Shown one piece after another: positions 22,912 to 35,983 of a DNA stretch of 64,000 nt. The translations under genes and the position numbers were made by a program. Position 1 is the stretch's first letter, and each line of letters starts with the position of its first letter. Below the pieces are notes generated by a model. It had not been told where the DNA came from. It made no database searches and was given only the letters and a program-made list of their open reading frames with translations. This stretch comes from Lindgomyces ingoldianus (taxonomy: Eukaryota > Ascomycota > Dothideomycetes > Pleosporales > Lindgomycetaceae): NCBI RefSeq assembly GCF_010093535.1, contig NW_022985200.1, positions 104,075 to 168,074 of the forward strand, given 5' to 3'.

Positions 22912-24290
22912 ATGTCTCTGTTCAACAACCTCCTACTGTCTATTGTAAACAACGCTAATGTTAAAGCCTACGCTAACACCTTTAAAAAGTAGGACGCTAA
23001 CTATTAGAGAGATCCTTTAGCTGTCTTGTCTAATAATTATGTTAAGTGTACAAGATCTATTATATTAAATCTTATATTCTATATTAAAGAGTTAAAGAAC
23101 CTACTATTACTAACTGTTTTTAACTCTAATTAAGAGGTAAACTATGTGTCTAAGTTAATTATACTAGCGCAAAGCTTACATTAAATTTAAGAATATTATA
23201 CTTATCTTTATTAATACGCGCGAAGTTAAATCTGCTACTAAGACAACCTCTAGCAGTTTAAGCAGCCCTTAGAACAAAAGGTGTGCTTACAACTTAAGCA
23301 AATGTAAAAGTGTTAAATTAAGACTATTACACTTAGAGACCTTTAACAAGTCTTTGTGTAATGCTTTTAGAGAGGTCTAGAAGAAGTGCAATTACCTCTA
23401 AGATAAAATAGAAGCTATAAAGAAACAGCTATAAGCTGCAGGAAGCTTTTTAGACAGTTTAAATTCCTTAAAGCGTAAACAAACTAGGACTAACAGTGCT
23501 AAACAGGCCTTACTAAGCAGTAAATAGACGCAAGAGCAGTCTATAGTAGACATAATTTAAGTTAATAGAACTAATTTCTTTCTTACTAAGTTTTAATAGT
23601 TCTCTTAAGCATTATAGAACATGTAATAGAAGTTAGGACATTTAGTCCCTTACATTAACAGTATTAACAACAGCTATTGCTAACTTTAGCAGAGAGGTAT
23701 GTATTACTAAGATAGCCTCTAGCATTTTAAGTAGCAACTGCAAGTTCTATTCTAAGCAGTAGTCTAAGAGCTGCCTCCTAGACTAGCAAGTACAGTCCTA
23801 TAGGTGATAGATATGTACTAAGCAATAAGAGATTAAGTTTAGTTTAGTAAGTTAGCGTTAAATAAAGCACTTTATAAACTAATAGGCTTAATCTAGCTCC
23901 TATAAAACATAAATTACTAAGCAATAGAACAGGCATAATAGACAGAAAAGGCTCCTATTATATCCACAACACTCTACAGTTGTTAAAGAGCTCCTAGAGA
24001 ACAGCAGGATTGCGCCTAAAGTTTAAAACAGAAGCTTCCTCCCTAGTATTGCTAAACTCTCCTAGAGTTTATAGTGGAGAGGCTAAAAACAGCTAGCAAT
24101 AGGTTGCAATTATTATAAAGTTTTATGTGTGCTTATTTGCGATTGTTACGTGTTTAGTAGAATTATTGCAAGTTTAATGCAATGTAGCAGCAGCAGCTTA
24201 CTTTTTATAATAACAGCACGTAAGAGGCCTAAGCGTCCTAGCAAAAATGTCTTAGCTAATATCTACAGACATTGTAATCTTAACGCTTCT
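22912..24290 (+). pseudogene. RIP-degraded gene for a Gln-rich helical protein, family unknown
   Basis: ATG at 22912 opens a frame reading MSLFNNLLLSIVNNANVKAY, which stays plausible to about 23160. From 23186 the reading moves to the next frame, suggesting an intron or a one-base shift. It continues to about 24260 with only TAA/TAG interruptions. The second part is lysine- and glutamine-rich and helix-prone (KKCNYLQDKIEAIKKQL near 23370-23430, then many Gln-rich segments), consistent with coiled coils. No zinc finger, membrane segment or catalytic motif is visible. The promoter context supports a real gene. It is divergent from the degraded gene at 18321-19574 and its 3' end faces the DUF3435 gene. 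Function not assigned. Confidence 0.5.
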
Positions 24291-24700
24291 ACCTAAATTT
24301 AATAAATATCCTTTTTAGAAACTACTCTTTAAGTAAATACCTACACGCAACACACTTGCATAGATTAAAGCCTATAGTCTAAGACAAACTATCCTCTGTC
24401 TAAGCAGGATTAATAGCAACAAAAGTTAAAAGAATTACAGTACTAAAGAAAGATAAGAACAGGATTTTAGAGTTTTACAAAGAAAAGGTTAGTAATAAAG
24501 AGTAGTAATAGAGAATGTATACACTAATTGCTCTGTAGACAGGATATAGCAGCTGCAAGTAGGCTAACTATACCCCTGCAAAGCTTAGATTATTTAGTAG
24601 GGAATAACTTTTAGTAGGCAACTGTACATGCAGTACTATGTAAGAACGCTAAATTTTCCTGCTAAGTAGACCTGTCTGTTTTAAAATTTTTAAAATAATC
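24291..24700. other. Short unassigned RIP-mutated spacer
   Basis: About 400 bp between the 3' ends of two converging degraded genes; nothing recognisable. Confidence 0.4.
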
Positions 24701-27180
24701 CTTAAAAAAAAACTAGCTCTACTAATAATTTACCTTAGGAACCTAAAGCCTAACTTTGTAAACACTTAGAGCATAGTTCTTAAAATGCGCCACGCTTTCT
24801 AACACAGTTCCATTCTCCTAGCATGCTAGGTGCGGGCAAGAAATCTCCGCATGCGATGCAAAGTGTTTAAGATAGTAATGTTTAATATAGTCTATTATCT
24901 TTGCTAGACAACTCTAACAGAACATTTACTGCAAAAGAGGTAGCTGTTTATTGCCTAGACAGAATAGGCACTAGCAAGGATCACACTCTAAGGGAAGTAA
25001 AGATAACTAGCTCTTATTGTTTTTTTTAGCCTAAAGCTTTAATAAAAGTTAGATCTCTATACCTTGTTACCTTACTTCTTAATAAGAACATAACTTTATT
25101 ATTGCCTAGATAAGCTTAATTTGCTAAGTAAAGAAGTTAGCTTTATAGGGACTGCTAGGGGCACTGCAAAGGATGTCTGCAACGCGAGCCCGCTCTTCAA
25201 GAGCGTAGGCTAGGGTAGTAGGTTTGGATTTGTTGTTATCTTTAAGGAATAAGGAGTGTTTGTCCTCTAGCTCTCTTATATTATTCTCTATAAAATACTT
25301 CTTCTAGGCTCTTTTTTTAGCACTATTCTGTAAGCGCTTTTTTTTTCTAGCGTAGAGCTGCCTTTGTGTTTTTTTTTAACTAAAGAAGCTGCTCTTTTTT
25401 ATTCTTTATATTTAAGTGTTTAGCGTTTTGTTGCACCTCTTTTAACCTCTCTATTAGATAATCTCTTCTTAGACATAACATAACTACCTTAGAGTGTTGT
25501 AGAATAGCGTGAACATCTTTTAGACTTAGTCTAGTTAGAGTAAGTAGGTTGCGCGTTAAAGACATGTTTCCTAGCACCTTTATTAAAGCTGTGTTAGATA
25601 GCTTGTCTAGATAGGCAGCTTAGACGTTGCATTTTACATTAAAATTAATATAAAATTAAAATATACCTAAGTAGCTATGTCTTATAACTTAATCTTAGTT
25701 AGTAACAGTTCCTGCCTTTGCAAAATTATTAGCGCTTTAAGCAATAAACTTATTAAGATAAAACAAACATACTATTAACAGCATTTCTAGCGCTATGTTA
25801 AATAGCAGAATGTAATAGAAATTGCTCTATACTAACATCCCTTCCTAGACGCTTTATATAGCGCGCAGTAGTACGCGCGCGCAAAGGTACAGCCAGCGTC
25901 GCTAACAATAATGTCTAGCTGTTTAAGCGTTTAGGTTTACAAAATATAGGCTCCTTTAATTTGCTATCCTTCTATTAGAAGACTCTGCAAGACTTTTATT
26001 TAGGAATTTATGCGCGCAGGATTGCTTTAGGATTGCAGACAGTAGACATAGCAAATGCATTATAGTAAAGGCTAACTGCAATTATATGTGCAATTAGGTA
26101 GAGAAATAGGTTAGCGTTCTAGTACATCTAAAAGGTTTTCTTAAGACTAGTTAGCTTATACAGAAGAGAGTAGTATTTAACACAAACAGTTGTAGTCTCC
26201 TGTCCTCCCCCTTTGTGTGTATAATTGTAATGAACATGACTAGTACCACGCAATTGTCCACTCTTACTGCTATAATTATAACATGCTTATAGAGTACTAA
26301 CTTTAGCTCTACTATTTTAAAAGGTAGGCTATCTTTGCTAAACTCTAGCTCTTCATTGTAATTGCTATTATCTCTGTTATTGTAGAAACAGATTGCTTTG
26401 TCCTTAGCAGCTTTCCTCCTACTGTCCTCTAGTTTCTTTACGCTTGCGTTAACAAGTAAGCACAGCTAACATCTAGTGTAGGCAGCAAATAAGAACAGCA
26501 GAGCTAATAGCAACTGTTGTTTTTTATTTAGATACACTGCTGTGCTTACTACCTAATAGTAGTATAGTATTAAAAGTAGGTTATTAACAAACAAAACTAG
26601 CTTTATTTATATAAATGTGTCTAGCTAATATGTTTTCTTTAGGAGTTTAATGTACTGCAGTATAGTGTTAGCAAGGCAAACTTCCTACAGTTTTAGAACT
26701 ATAACGTACATTATTAACATTAAATACTAGATATTTCTCTAAAAGTTTGCCTATATGCTCTTTATAGAGCATTTTAAGTTGCCTTTAGTACTAATGTAAG
26801 CTAGATTTTTTTTACACGCTAGAATAGTAATCTAAAACCTAGGCAAAGAAAGCCTTATAATCTAACACTACTACAGACTTAATAAAACTAATAGGCTTTT
26901 TATTAACATCCTTAGAATATCTAATACTTTGTAGGCTATAGATAAATGCGTGCAACTACGTAGGCAGACTTACAGAACCTACTGCTTCTAGACTCTATGC
27001 AGGTTTAACTTAGTTGTGTTTAAGTATTCTACTTTAGTAAGGCCTTACACTGCTAACTGTTTTTGCAGTCTATTATAAAAGTTAGCTAGGCGTTGCACGC
27101 ACTTACGCTAAGGCATTAACTGTTCTACTATAGCAAAAGTCTTACAGCAAGGTAAGAACACATTTAGTAGGGCTTAATAA
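24700..27180 (-). pseudogene. DUF3435 tyrosine recombinase (Starship-captain-type/FluG-type) with C-terminal C2H2-like finger, RIP-inactivated
   Basis: Read on the minus strand, in N-to-C order: LLFAAYTRC (about 26470-26500), then KKLEDSRRKAAKDKAICFY and EELEFSKDSLPFKIVELKL (about 26310-26440), then IIHTKGEDRRL (about 26190-26225; HTKG is a DUF3435 hallmark). Next come FCKPKRLN (25921-25944), YIKRLGRD (25837-25860), NAVN (25774-25785) and VIRHSYLGIF with a downstream YIN. That last block is the H-x-x motif plus the likely catalytic Tyr at 25650-25652. TRLSLKDVHAILQHSKVVM follows at 25480-25577. The C-terminus has FCLGNKQLP, then CPHLAC (from 24838) and HFKNYALSVYKVRL, a degraded C2H2-type finger. 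About 800 codons, usual for the family. These enzymes integrate DNA by strand exchange through a tyrosine. Many TAA/TAG stops and a few frame changes show it is dead; the Arg position after YTRC is a stop. Ends are approximate. Confidence 0.85.
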
Positions 27181-27520
27181 TTAATAGGGGCCTAGGATAT
27201 ATAAAAAATAATGCAGCTTAAAGCTAGAAAAGAAATCCTAGCAGAACATAAAAAATAAAAAGAATATTGCTAAGAGTACTACAAAGAAGTGTAGACACAC
27301 GCAAAGAAAAGCAGCAGCAATAGGAAAGAACAGCGCAACGTGTGCAGTACCTGCTATTTATAAATATCTAATTCTCACTAACTAAGGTGTGGGCGCTTAA
27401 GGGGGAACAGTTGCAAGGCGTGCGTGCAAGGGTACGTAGATCCCTCACCTAGGCCTAAAAGCGGCACAAGATGGCAGGGGTTAAACATAGTGTTAAAGCA
27501 TCTAAAAGCAGCAGCTAAAC
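27181..27520. other. Spacer upstream of the DUF3435 gene
   Basis: About 340 bp. The stretch 27385-27480 is GC-richer and little mutated (GTGTGGGCGCTTAAGGGGG, GGTACGTAGATCCCTCACC). If the DUF3435 gene led a tyrosine-recombinase element, its outer end should lie here; I could not identify one. Confidence 0.35.
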
Positions 27521-30235
27521 TATCTAATTTTAGACTCCCTAACACTAGCACTTAAGTATATTATATATAGTAATTACTTAGTTAAGTAATAAGACCTATA
27601 TTTTATAGATATTTAAGGCTCTATAGCCGATAAGATATTTTATATAGTCTTATAAAGTTACTTTAAAGCTTTACTTCTAACACCTAGCTGCTTACTCCCT
27701 ATTAGGTAGGTAAGCGCAATAGCTGTATGTGTATATTCTGCTCTAATTAGGTCTTAGATTAGCTGTAGCACTCTTTACCTACTTTAGCTTATAGTATTAG
27801 AAGTATTTAGTAAACTACATGTCTAAGACTTTATTTAGCAAGTGTAGGATATATATGTGCAACAGGCTTATATTATATAGCTGTGTTGCTGTGTCTATTA
27901 CTTCTAGCTAGAGCTTTTTAGAAAGTTCTACACTGCTTCTTATCTTAATAAACTTTATAATTATTTTTTATTTAGCTTTTTTTATAGCTTTATTTAGCTT
28001 AAAAGTATATAGTAAAAAGCTTTTAATATTAATGCTAGATTTTTTTACTTAAAGCTTATACCTTAACTTTCTATGCTAAGGGAGTGTAGTAGTGTTATTA
28101 TTTTACTATATTTTACTAATCTAAAGCTTATATTAATTAGACACTATGCTTTTAAAGTTCTTTATTACTTTTTAATTTTTAAAAGTGTTTTTACTTAAAA
28201 AGCGTATAAAAAGATTTTACTACTATATTTATTTTTAATAATTATTATCTATAGAGCTTTACTACCCTCTAATAGCATATTAAACATGTCTTATGCAACC
28301 TTTTAGAATAGACAGGGAGCTTACTCTTTTAGTCTTTTTAATATAACCTGCTTAGTGTAGGTTATTGTGTAGTGCTTATAGTGTACTTACTTTATACTTA
28401 TTATTTATATGTTTTTTACACTTTTAACTAAAGCTTATAGAGCTTTAGAGCCTAAGTGTCTTACACGCGCATACTAAAGCTCTTTTAAGTCTAAGTGTAA
28501 AAATGTAGTCTATAAGCGTTAGCAACCTAAAAGCATACTTTACACTAGTAAGTAGAAAGAGACAGCTTTATATTTAATAAACATAAAGTTATGTTTTTAG
28601 TAAAGTGCTATAAGTACCTTATTCTTTTCTAGCATGCTTACGCGCAGTGTATAGTTAAGTTTTAAATACTATAGTCCTTTTTCTCTTAAATAAGCTTTTA
28701 AGATAATATTAACATAAAATCTTTTTACTATAACTACTTTTTATAGTATAAGATTTTTTATGTGCTTTTTTTATACTTTTTTTAATACTTTTTTAAGCTT
28801 TTTAGTTTCTATTTTTTAGATTAGAAATAACTAAGTGCTTACTTTTACTATATATAAACTTTAAGCTTTTTTAAATAACTTAAGTATAAGTAGCTTTATA
28901 CTATTTACTAAGTGCGTAGCACTCTTATTGTCTAGAATTATGCTAATAAAAAGTAGGTAAGTGTTAAAAATTATAGTTATATGCATCTCTAGTTTTACTA
29001 AAAGCGTTAAGTTAATAAGTACAGTAATAATACTTTCTAAGAATGCTAGCTTATCTAATCTTTTAATAGCCTTTAGAGCAGAAGAGGCTTTATCTAGAAT
29101 TATATAGCCTTTTTTAAGTAGTACAGCTTTTATTTTCTTATGCTGCTTTTACTTAAGCTTTTTAAAGATTTTTTAGCATATAGTTTTACTAAGCTTTTTT
29201 AGCTTTTTAGTAACTACTAATGTAAAGTCTTTACAGTCTGCTACTTTTTATAGATAAAAAGATTACCCTAGAGCTCTACATAGGCACAGGTGGCCTAATT
29301 ATGCTAAAATAGATTAAGCTAAATTATTGTCTAATTATCTACTAAGTATTATAAATATGCCTATGCCTTAGTTACTTACGCGCAGGGAGTGCTTTTAAAG
29401 CATTATTAAGAAAATCTTACTAATTTTTTAAATTATTAGAGGTTTTTTACTAAGTTCGCTAGCCTTTATAACTCTCTAGTGCATAAAGCGCGCCTAGTCT
29501 AGTGCAAGCTTTAGAGCTAGGGCGTCTAGGAAGTCCTGTGCGGCTAGCTAGCCTTCTACATTAAGAATCTTATAAGTCCTTGCCTTAGTGTATAAGAAGT
29601 GCCACTGCTAGTACTAAGCTTTTAAAGTTATAGTGCTATGCTTTCCCTTAGTAAAGTAAGCTTTATACTTTACTTATATAAAAATTTTTATGCTTATGTT
29701 TATTAGTGCTAGCTTTTATTTTAAGGCTTATATAAGTGCTTATAAGGTAGATTAGTTCTTTAATATAACCTGCATTATTATAGGTTTTAGAAGCTTATGT
29801 GCAATAGTTATATTAACCTAGTTCTAGATTAACTAAAGATGTATTATGTAGGAAGCCTAGTTGCTTAATTAAGCTTAGTACTTAATAATATTAGTCTAGT
29901 ACTATATGTTAGCCTTCTCTAAAAAGTTCTTAGCAGTAATTACTTTAAGTATAGGCATCTTTAGAGCGCTATTTATAGGATTTAGAGTGTCTAGTCTATC
30001 TAGATTAATTATGTCCTATAAGTTTTTGCTAAGAGCATAGAACTAGAGCTAGATAAACTAGAGAGGCTAGCTTATATAGTCCTTAAGCTAGTACACTGCT
30101 GTTAGGAGAAGAGCATCTTAATTAGCTATAACATAGGCTTTAAAAGTAATAAAGATAAGTAAAAATAAAAAATAAAGCTTCTAAATAGCTTTTACTAGCG
30201 CTATAGTTATATAAAAAGAATTGTCCTAGGTTTTT

Positions 30236-30254
30236 AAAGCGCTAGGCCTATAAC
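30236..30254 (-). other. Probable primer-binding site, half tRNA-iMet type
   Basis: Directly inside the copia LTR the minus strand reads GTTATAGGCCTAGCGCTTT. This resembles GTTATGGGCCCAGCGC, the initiator-tRNA anticodon-arm complement that primes many fungal copia elements, after two RIP-type changes. The tRNA sequence is from memory. Confidence 0.55.
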
Positions 30255-30431
30255 TGTAGAGGATAAAATAGCCTAGCAGAAGCTGTTTAGAGAATTAGAT
30301 AAAGTGACTCTACTATCTAAAAGAGCTAAAGGCTCTCCTTATATACACTAAGCTTCAGAACATAATATCTCTAGATCCTAAGCCGCGTTCTAGGCTCTAA
30401 GCCCCGGCTAAGGCTCTTAGTATACGCGACA
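30255..30431 (-). repeat. Copia LTR (177 bp)
   Basis: On the minus strand it runs from TGTCGCGTATAC to TATCCTCTACA, giving the TG...CA ends of an LTR. A second copy of about 197 bp lies at 61152-61348 and is less mutated; it carries an extra copy of a 22-bp GAGCCCCAG-containing repeat. As the 5' LTR it precedes the primer site at 30236-30254. Confidence 0.85.
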
Positions 30432-33400
30432 CTTTTTTATTTTAAAAATTTTAGAATATTTTACTAGACTTAAACTCTACTTTTTTCTTACTAGTATAAG
30501 TTATTTTAGGCTAGAATGTTCATTTTTTCTATATAATAGATTTTCTTAAATTAGAATAACTCTCTTCTTAACTCTAGTAAGCTATTCTGTGCTAGAATAG
30601 CTTTACTTAGTTTAAATAAGAAATCTTAGGTCTAAATAAGCTATATTATCTTCTTATTTTTATAGCGCTATTAAACACCTTTTGTTAAAAAAACCTTAAG
30701 TAAGAAAAAAATAAAGTAAAAGTAGCTATACTTAATTTATTTAATTACCTTTTTTTTTAAAAAAAGTTTAACTTAAACTAGCATAATTTAATTTTTTACT
30801 ATATATTTCTTTACTTTTTTAGAACACTTTTAATGTGTTTAAGCTAATGTTATGTCTAAGTTTTAATAAGTTTTTTTTAAATAAATAACTTTTTTATTTT
30901 ATAAAATATTTTTATACTCTAACTAAATTCTGTCTCTAGTTAAGTATTTTTTTACATAGTACATATTATCTTTTATAGCGTGTAGAGTGTTTATAATTAG
31001 TTTTAATTACAACTTAAGACGCCCTTTCTAGGTATATAGCTCTAAAAGTAAGACATAGAATACTAGATAAACTTCTTTTAGATTAGGTAAGTTTACTTTA
31101 TACACTTTTACACTAATTTAGCTTATAACCTTTTTTAGTTTTAAGAACTTTTAGTCTAACTTTCTTTTTAGCCTTATTAATTTTATGTGTTTATTAAAAA
31201 CTAATACCTTATTTTTTACTTATAGCTATTTCTGCTTTTATTATTTATCTGCATACTTCTTTTAATACACATTTGCAGTAATAATTTCTAGTAGCATTTT
31301 AACTATAGAGTAAGTGCTTTTACAGCAACTTTGTTTACTATGTGTAATTCCCCCTAACCTAAGAGTTCTCTAGGCTAATCTAGCCCTCTTAGGTTTGCTC
31401 TGTAGTATGCTTAGAAAGGAGTAACTCCTGTAGTTGCGTGTACGCTATTATTATATATAAACTTTACTATTAGTAACTACATTGCTTAATTATTTTATTC
31501 TAGGTAATAATAACATCTAAGGTACTATTCTAGGGTTTAGTTTTATCTTTTAGTCTGCTTATCTGTCTTAAGATAGTAGGCTAATAAGAGAATCTTTTAT
31601 ATACTAAGATAGTAATTAAAACTATCTTAGTACTTTAAGTTTATTATAAGCTTTTAATTAAAAATAACATTTTTTAAAACTTTATAAAAGTAAATAACTT
31701 TTTTAACTAAACTTTTACTAGGTCTAAAGTCTCTTAATTAGCTCTAGCTAGCACATGGTAGGCTATCTTAGTAAGACAGTCTACTATTACAAAAATTATA
31801 TTATATACTAACCCTAAGTATTTACAAGGGGGCAGCTGTGTTATAAAATCTATTATAACATCCTGCTAAAGCCTATTAGGCAGTGGCAAAGAGTAAAGAA
31901 GCTTATATAGGCAGTGTTATAAAGCTACTAATTATCTACACTTTAAGCAGTTATTATAGTACACCTTTACATCCTTTCTAAGCCTTTTTTAATTATATTA
32001 ATATATAATTATTTAAGCATCTTTTTTATACTAAAGTAGCCTGCTAGTAAGTTATTATAGCACTTCTAGAACACTTCTGCTTTCTCTTAGTCTGTTATTA
32101 AAGTCTTTTTTTTATATTAGCTATAGCATGTTATTTTAGCTTATTTTAAAGATTACTGTTTTTATTAAAGTTTTCTTTATTCTTTATTTTACTTTTAGTG
32201 TTTAATAAGTTGATTTTATTATAGTCTTTTTTAATACTTAATATAAAGTTTTTATTAGTTTTTTTTTTGTTTTTTACTTATAGCTTTTTTAAAATCTAGC
32301 TATTTTAGCCTTTATTCTTTTTTAAAGTAGTTCTTAGCTAAGCCTAAAAAATCTTAAGAATATGTAATAGCTATAACTATTAATTCCTTCTTATAATCTT
32401 ATTAATTTAAGAGGTTGCGTATCTCTGTTACATACACTACATTTCTCTTCTAGAAAAGCTGTTATAACTTCTTAATATAGTTAAGTCTTCTTAAGAGTCT
32501 ATCTACTAGGTTTAGCTTCTCTAGATAGTGTGTAATAATAAAATTATATTCTATTATTCTTTTATAAGCTTAGACCTGCTAGTAGTTTAAAGTTTTAGTT
32601 TTTATAAACTAGTAAAAATTATTATAGTTTATAAAAAGTTTAAATAGTACACTTTAAAAGTAATGTTGCTAATATGCTAAACTTTTATTAATAGTAAGTA
32701 ACTTTTTATTATAAGTATTATAATTATACTTAGCTTTACTTATTTTTCTTAAAAAAAGCTAATTAGCTTTTATTAAGCTCTTTTAGTCTTATCTAAGTCT
32801 AATTAGCTTAAAATGCTATAAATTACACTTTTTAAAGTGTTAACTTTTACTTTAGTTTTTCTATAAGCATTAAAATAAGCTAATATAAAAACTTTAAAAA
32901 ATAAATTTTAAAGCTTTTAAAAAGCTACTTTACTTTTAAAATTAATATTTAGCTTTTAACTTTCTTTCTACTTTTACTTTTAACTACTTTTTACTATATC
33001 TAGGCCTTTCTAGGTTAGCTTAGTAAGAAGTAGAGTAATTAAAGAGAAGTTAGTAATAAACTACTTATAGCAGTTTATAAACCTTATAAAAACATAAATA
33101 TCCTAAATAGTCTTTAGCATTCGCTACTTCTAGATTATTTTAATTCTTAAAAAGTTAACTTTAACTCTTTTTAGGCAAACTATGTACTCTAGGTACTTAG
33201 TCTTTTATGTGTAAAATTTATACTTACTAAGTTTTAAAAAAGCTTTACTTTACATAATCTTATAGCACCTTTTTAGTGCAAATAACTTGTTTCTTTTCTG
33301 TGTTAGAATAGACTAGAATATTATTAAGGTACATAATACACATTACATTAACTAAAACTACTAGGGCCTAGTTAATATAAGCCTAGAAAGCTATAGAAGT

Positions 33401-35983
33401 ATTAGTAAAACTAAAAAGCATAACTTAGTGCTTAAAATAATAATATTAAGTTTAAAATGCTATCTTCTACTTATCTTCTTTATAAATATGTAACATATAG
33501 TACGCATTATAGATATCTAGCTTTATATACTACTTTATCTTCTTAAGTCTCTTAAGAGATTCTAAGATAAGTAGTAGTAAATAATAATTTTTTATTATAA
33601 TTTAGTTTAGGCTTTTATAATTTATATAAAGCTTTAACCTTTTATTCTTCTTTTTTATAAATACAATTAGAGCTTTTATAAATAACTTAGACCTTTAAAT
33701 TTACTCTTTTTAAAGTAATTATTAATATACTTATAAAATGCTATAACTTATACTCTAATAAGTTATATAGCAGCTAGTATAGAAGCTTTGTCCCTTCCTC
33801 TAGCTTAATAGCTAGATCCTGTAGGCTATGTAGTAGTACTTCTAACATCTTATTAGACTTAACTATGTCTATATATTCTTTATACTCTAGTCTTAACTTA
33901 AGCTTTATAGGTTTTAAAAAATCTTTAGTGTTATTAGACAGCACACTGTAGACATAAACATCTGCATTAGGACTTTACATAGTTTACTTAAACTCTACTG
34001 TGTCTTTTAAGGCTACCTTAGTGTACTTTAGCACACTATAGTCTTTTACGCTTTTAAATAACATATATCTTATATAAAAGTTTAGCTTTAAATTAAACTA
34101 ATTAATTTAAAATAAACTTAAATATATTAAAAGTCTTTTTAAGTCTATTACTATAAATAGCACTTTATAAGTCTAAACTTTTTCTTAGAAGTCTATAATC
34201 TTTACATTTATAACTATAAAGCTGTAGACAGTAAAGTCTAATCTATTAAGTGCCTTTAAAAAGACACCTAGTAGGGGCTTAATCTTAAGATCCTGCTCCT
34301 TAGCTATTATAGTAGATAGAATGTTTAATTAAGCTCTGCTATTTACTATAGCCTAAAGGTCTTTTAATAACCTTATACTTACTATTACTAATAATAAAGT
34401 TAAATTTTTTAAGTATAATAAGTTTTAAAGGTTTTTAAGCTTTTTTTTATTACTTTTTAAAGTAATATAAGCTAGAAGGAAGAAGCTTAGTTTTTCTAGC
34501 TTTACTTTTTACTTTTTTATTTATTTTTATTAGAGGTTTTTTTATTTTTATTTTTTATAAAATAATCTAGAGAAATATAACCTAGCTGCTTATAATTTTA
34601 GTAAGTAACTTTTATTTTATTAAATTTTTACTTTTTTAGGTTTTTTTTTAGCTTAAAGGCTTTTTTTATTTCTTTTTAAGCTTCTTTAGGTCTTTATTAG
34701 CTAAAGGTAAAGTAAAACACTTTTATATTCTTTTCTTTTTTAACTTTAGCCCTTTTCTCTTTTATAGGCAGTAGTAGGATATATTGCTTTACTCCTCTAC
34801 TTAAGCTAGCGTCTCTTGCTTACTTTGTAAGATATACATTAGATTATGCTTAATCTTATTAGATAGTGCGCTACTAAAGTTTACTATTATTTTATTTAAG
34901 CTTTTTTTGTTAACTTTAGTCTATAATAGCTTAAAGTAGGCTAGAAGTTTAGTTAGTAACTAGTTAAGTTATTATTTATAGTTTTTTATAGTATTATAAG
35001 CTACTCTTTTTTATTCTACTAAAGTACTTAATGCATTAAGCATTTTATTTTTAAGATCTTACTATGTTAGTAACTATAATAAGTTAATAAGCTTTAAATA
35101 AGTGCAGTATAATTTTTATAGTAATTATAGTGTCTTATTAATATATTATAGGCTAAAAAAGATCTTCTGTAATTTGTAAGTAAACCTTAATAGACTTTTT
35201 TAATAATAGTTTTTATTATCTTTACACTACTAATTATAGTCTGCCCTGTTTTTCTTTTTATATTAGTGTAGTAGTTTAGGACGTAGTAGGTTTACTTAGT
35301 TTTAAGTAAGTTTTAGTATAATAATATTTAATACTTTAGTTAGCAACTTATTAAGTGCGTCTATATTACCTACTTTAAATTAATAATAAATTTTTATTAT
35401 TTTCGCTAGTTTTTACGCTTTCTGTTGCTCTTGCAGCTAGGCAAAGGCTTCTACTAAAGCCTAATTTGCAGGGGTAGACTGTGCGTTGCTTAGTCTAAGA
35501 CTAGCCCTTCTAACCTCTTCTAGGCCCTAAACGCCTTCTAGATAGCTTAATAAGCCTAATTTATAAAAATTTTTTTTTTTTTTTTTACTTATCTCTTACT
35601 TTATTCCTTTTTATGTTAGTGTTAACTCTAGTTAAGTATTACTAGAAGTAGTAGTCTTAGCTAGCTTTTTAAGTAGTTTTTAAGCGCTAGTTGCATTTAA
35701 TTCTTCTCTAGTATTTTGCTTTAACACGATTATATAAAAATGTTGCTCTTAAGCAGTATGCTAGCTTGTAGAGTAATTTAAATATAAAGATAGGATAGTA
35801 AGTAGCACTAATAGCACTAAGAGCAAGCTTTTAGAGAAAGATAGAAGTGTATTATAAGAGAGATAAATTGCTGCTAAGCCTTGCTTATTAGGATTTATGC
35901 TTATATATAAAGCACAGGGTATATAACCTCTAAACAGGTCAGGTGAGGCCATACTAGCCTGTTCTAGGACATCCGGCCTTACA
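30432..35983 (-). mobile_element. Ty3/gypsy retrotransposon, RIP-degraded (gypsy-4)
   Basis: On the minus strand, reverse transcriptase is marked by YLNNILVYS (from about 33331), a mutated YLDDILVYS. Integrase follows at about 32000-31750, with DFITQLPP and FVIVDCLTKIAYH. The order RT before integrase identifies gypsy type. Its left (5') LTR appears to end at 35983 with TGTAAGGCCGGATG (minus strand). The matching 3' LTR was not found, so the 30432 boundary is only where the copia LTR begins. Heavy AT bias throughout. Confidence 0.8.
35700..35983 (-). repeat. Probable 5' LTR of gypsy-4
   Basis: The minus strand from 35983 begins TGTAAGGCCGGATGTCC and contains a TATA-like TTTATATATAAGC at about 35896-35908. 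It abuts exactly the start of the gypsy pol fragment at 35984, as expected at an insertion boundary. The inner end is uncertain. A 63-codon open frame inside (35761-35952) is probably fortuitous. Confidence 0.5.

Larger units (their letters stand above)
27520..30431 (-). mobile_element. Truncated Ty1/copia retrotransposon, RIP-degraded
   Basis: On the minus strand, from the LTR at 30255-30431 inward, comes a primer-binding site, then a gag-like region (about 30.2-29.3 kb). GHLCLCRALG (29266-29295) is probably the end of the zinc-knuckle region. An aspartic protease follows with ILDNKSATHLVNS (about 28901-28939), which matches the DxGxxxHxxN core of copia proteases. The next part (KDFMLILSQKLI, about 28700) resembles the segment before the copia integrase. 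Reverse transcriptase and the second LTR are absent; homology fades near 27520. All frames carry TAA/TAG stops. Confidence 0.75.
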
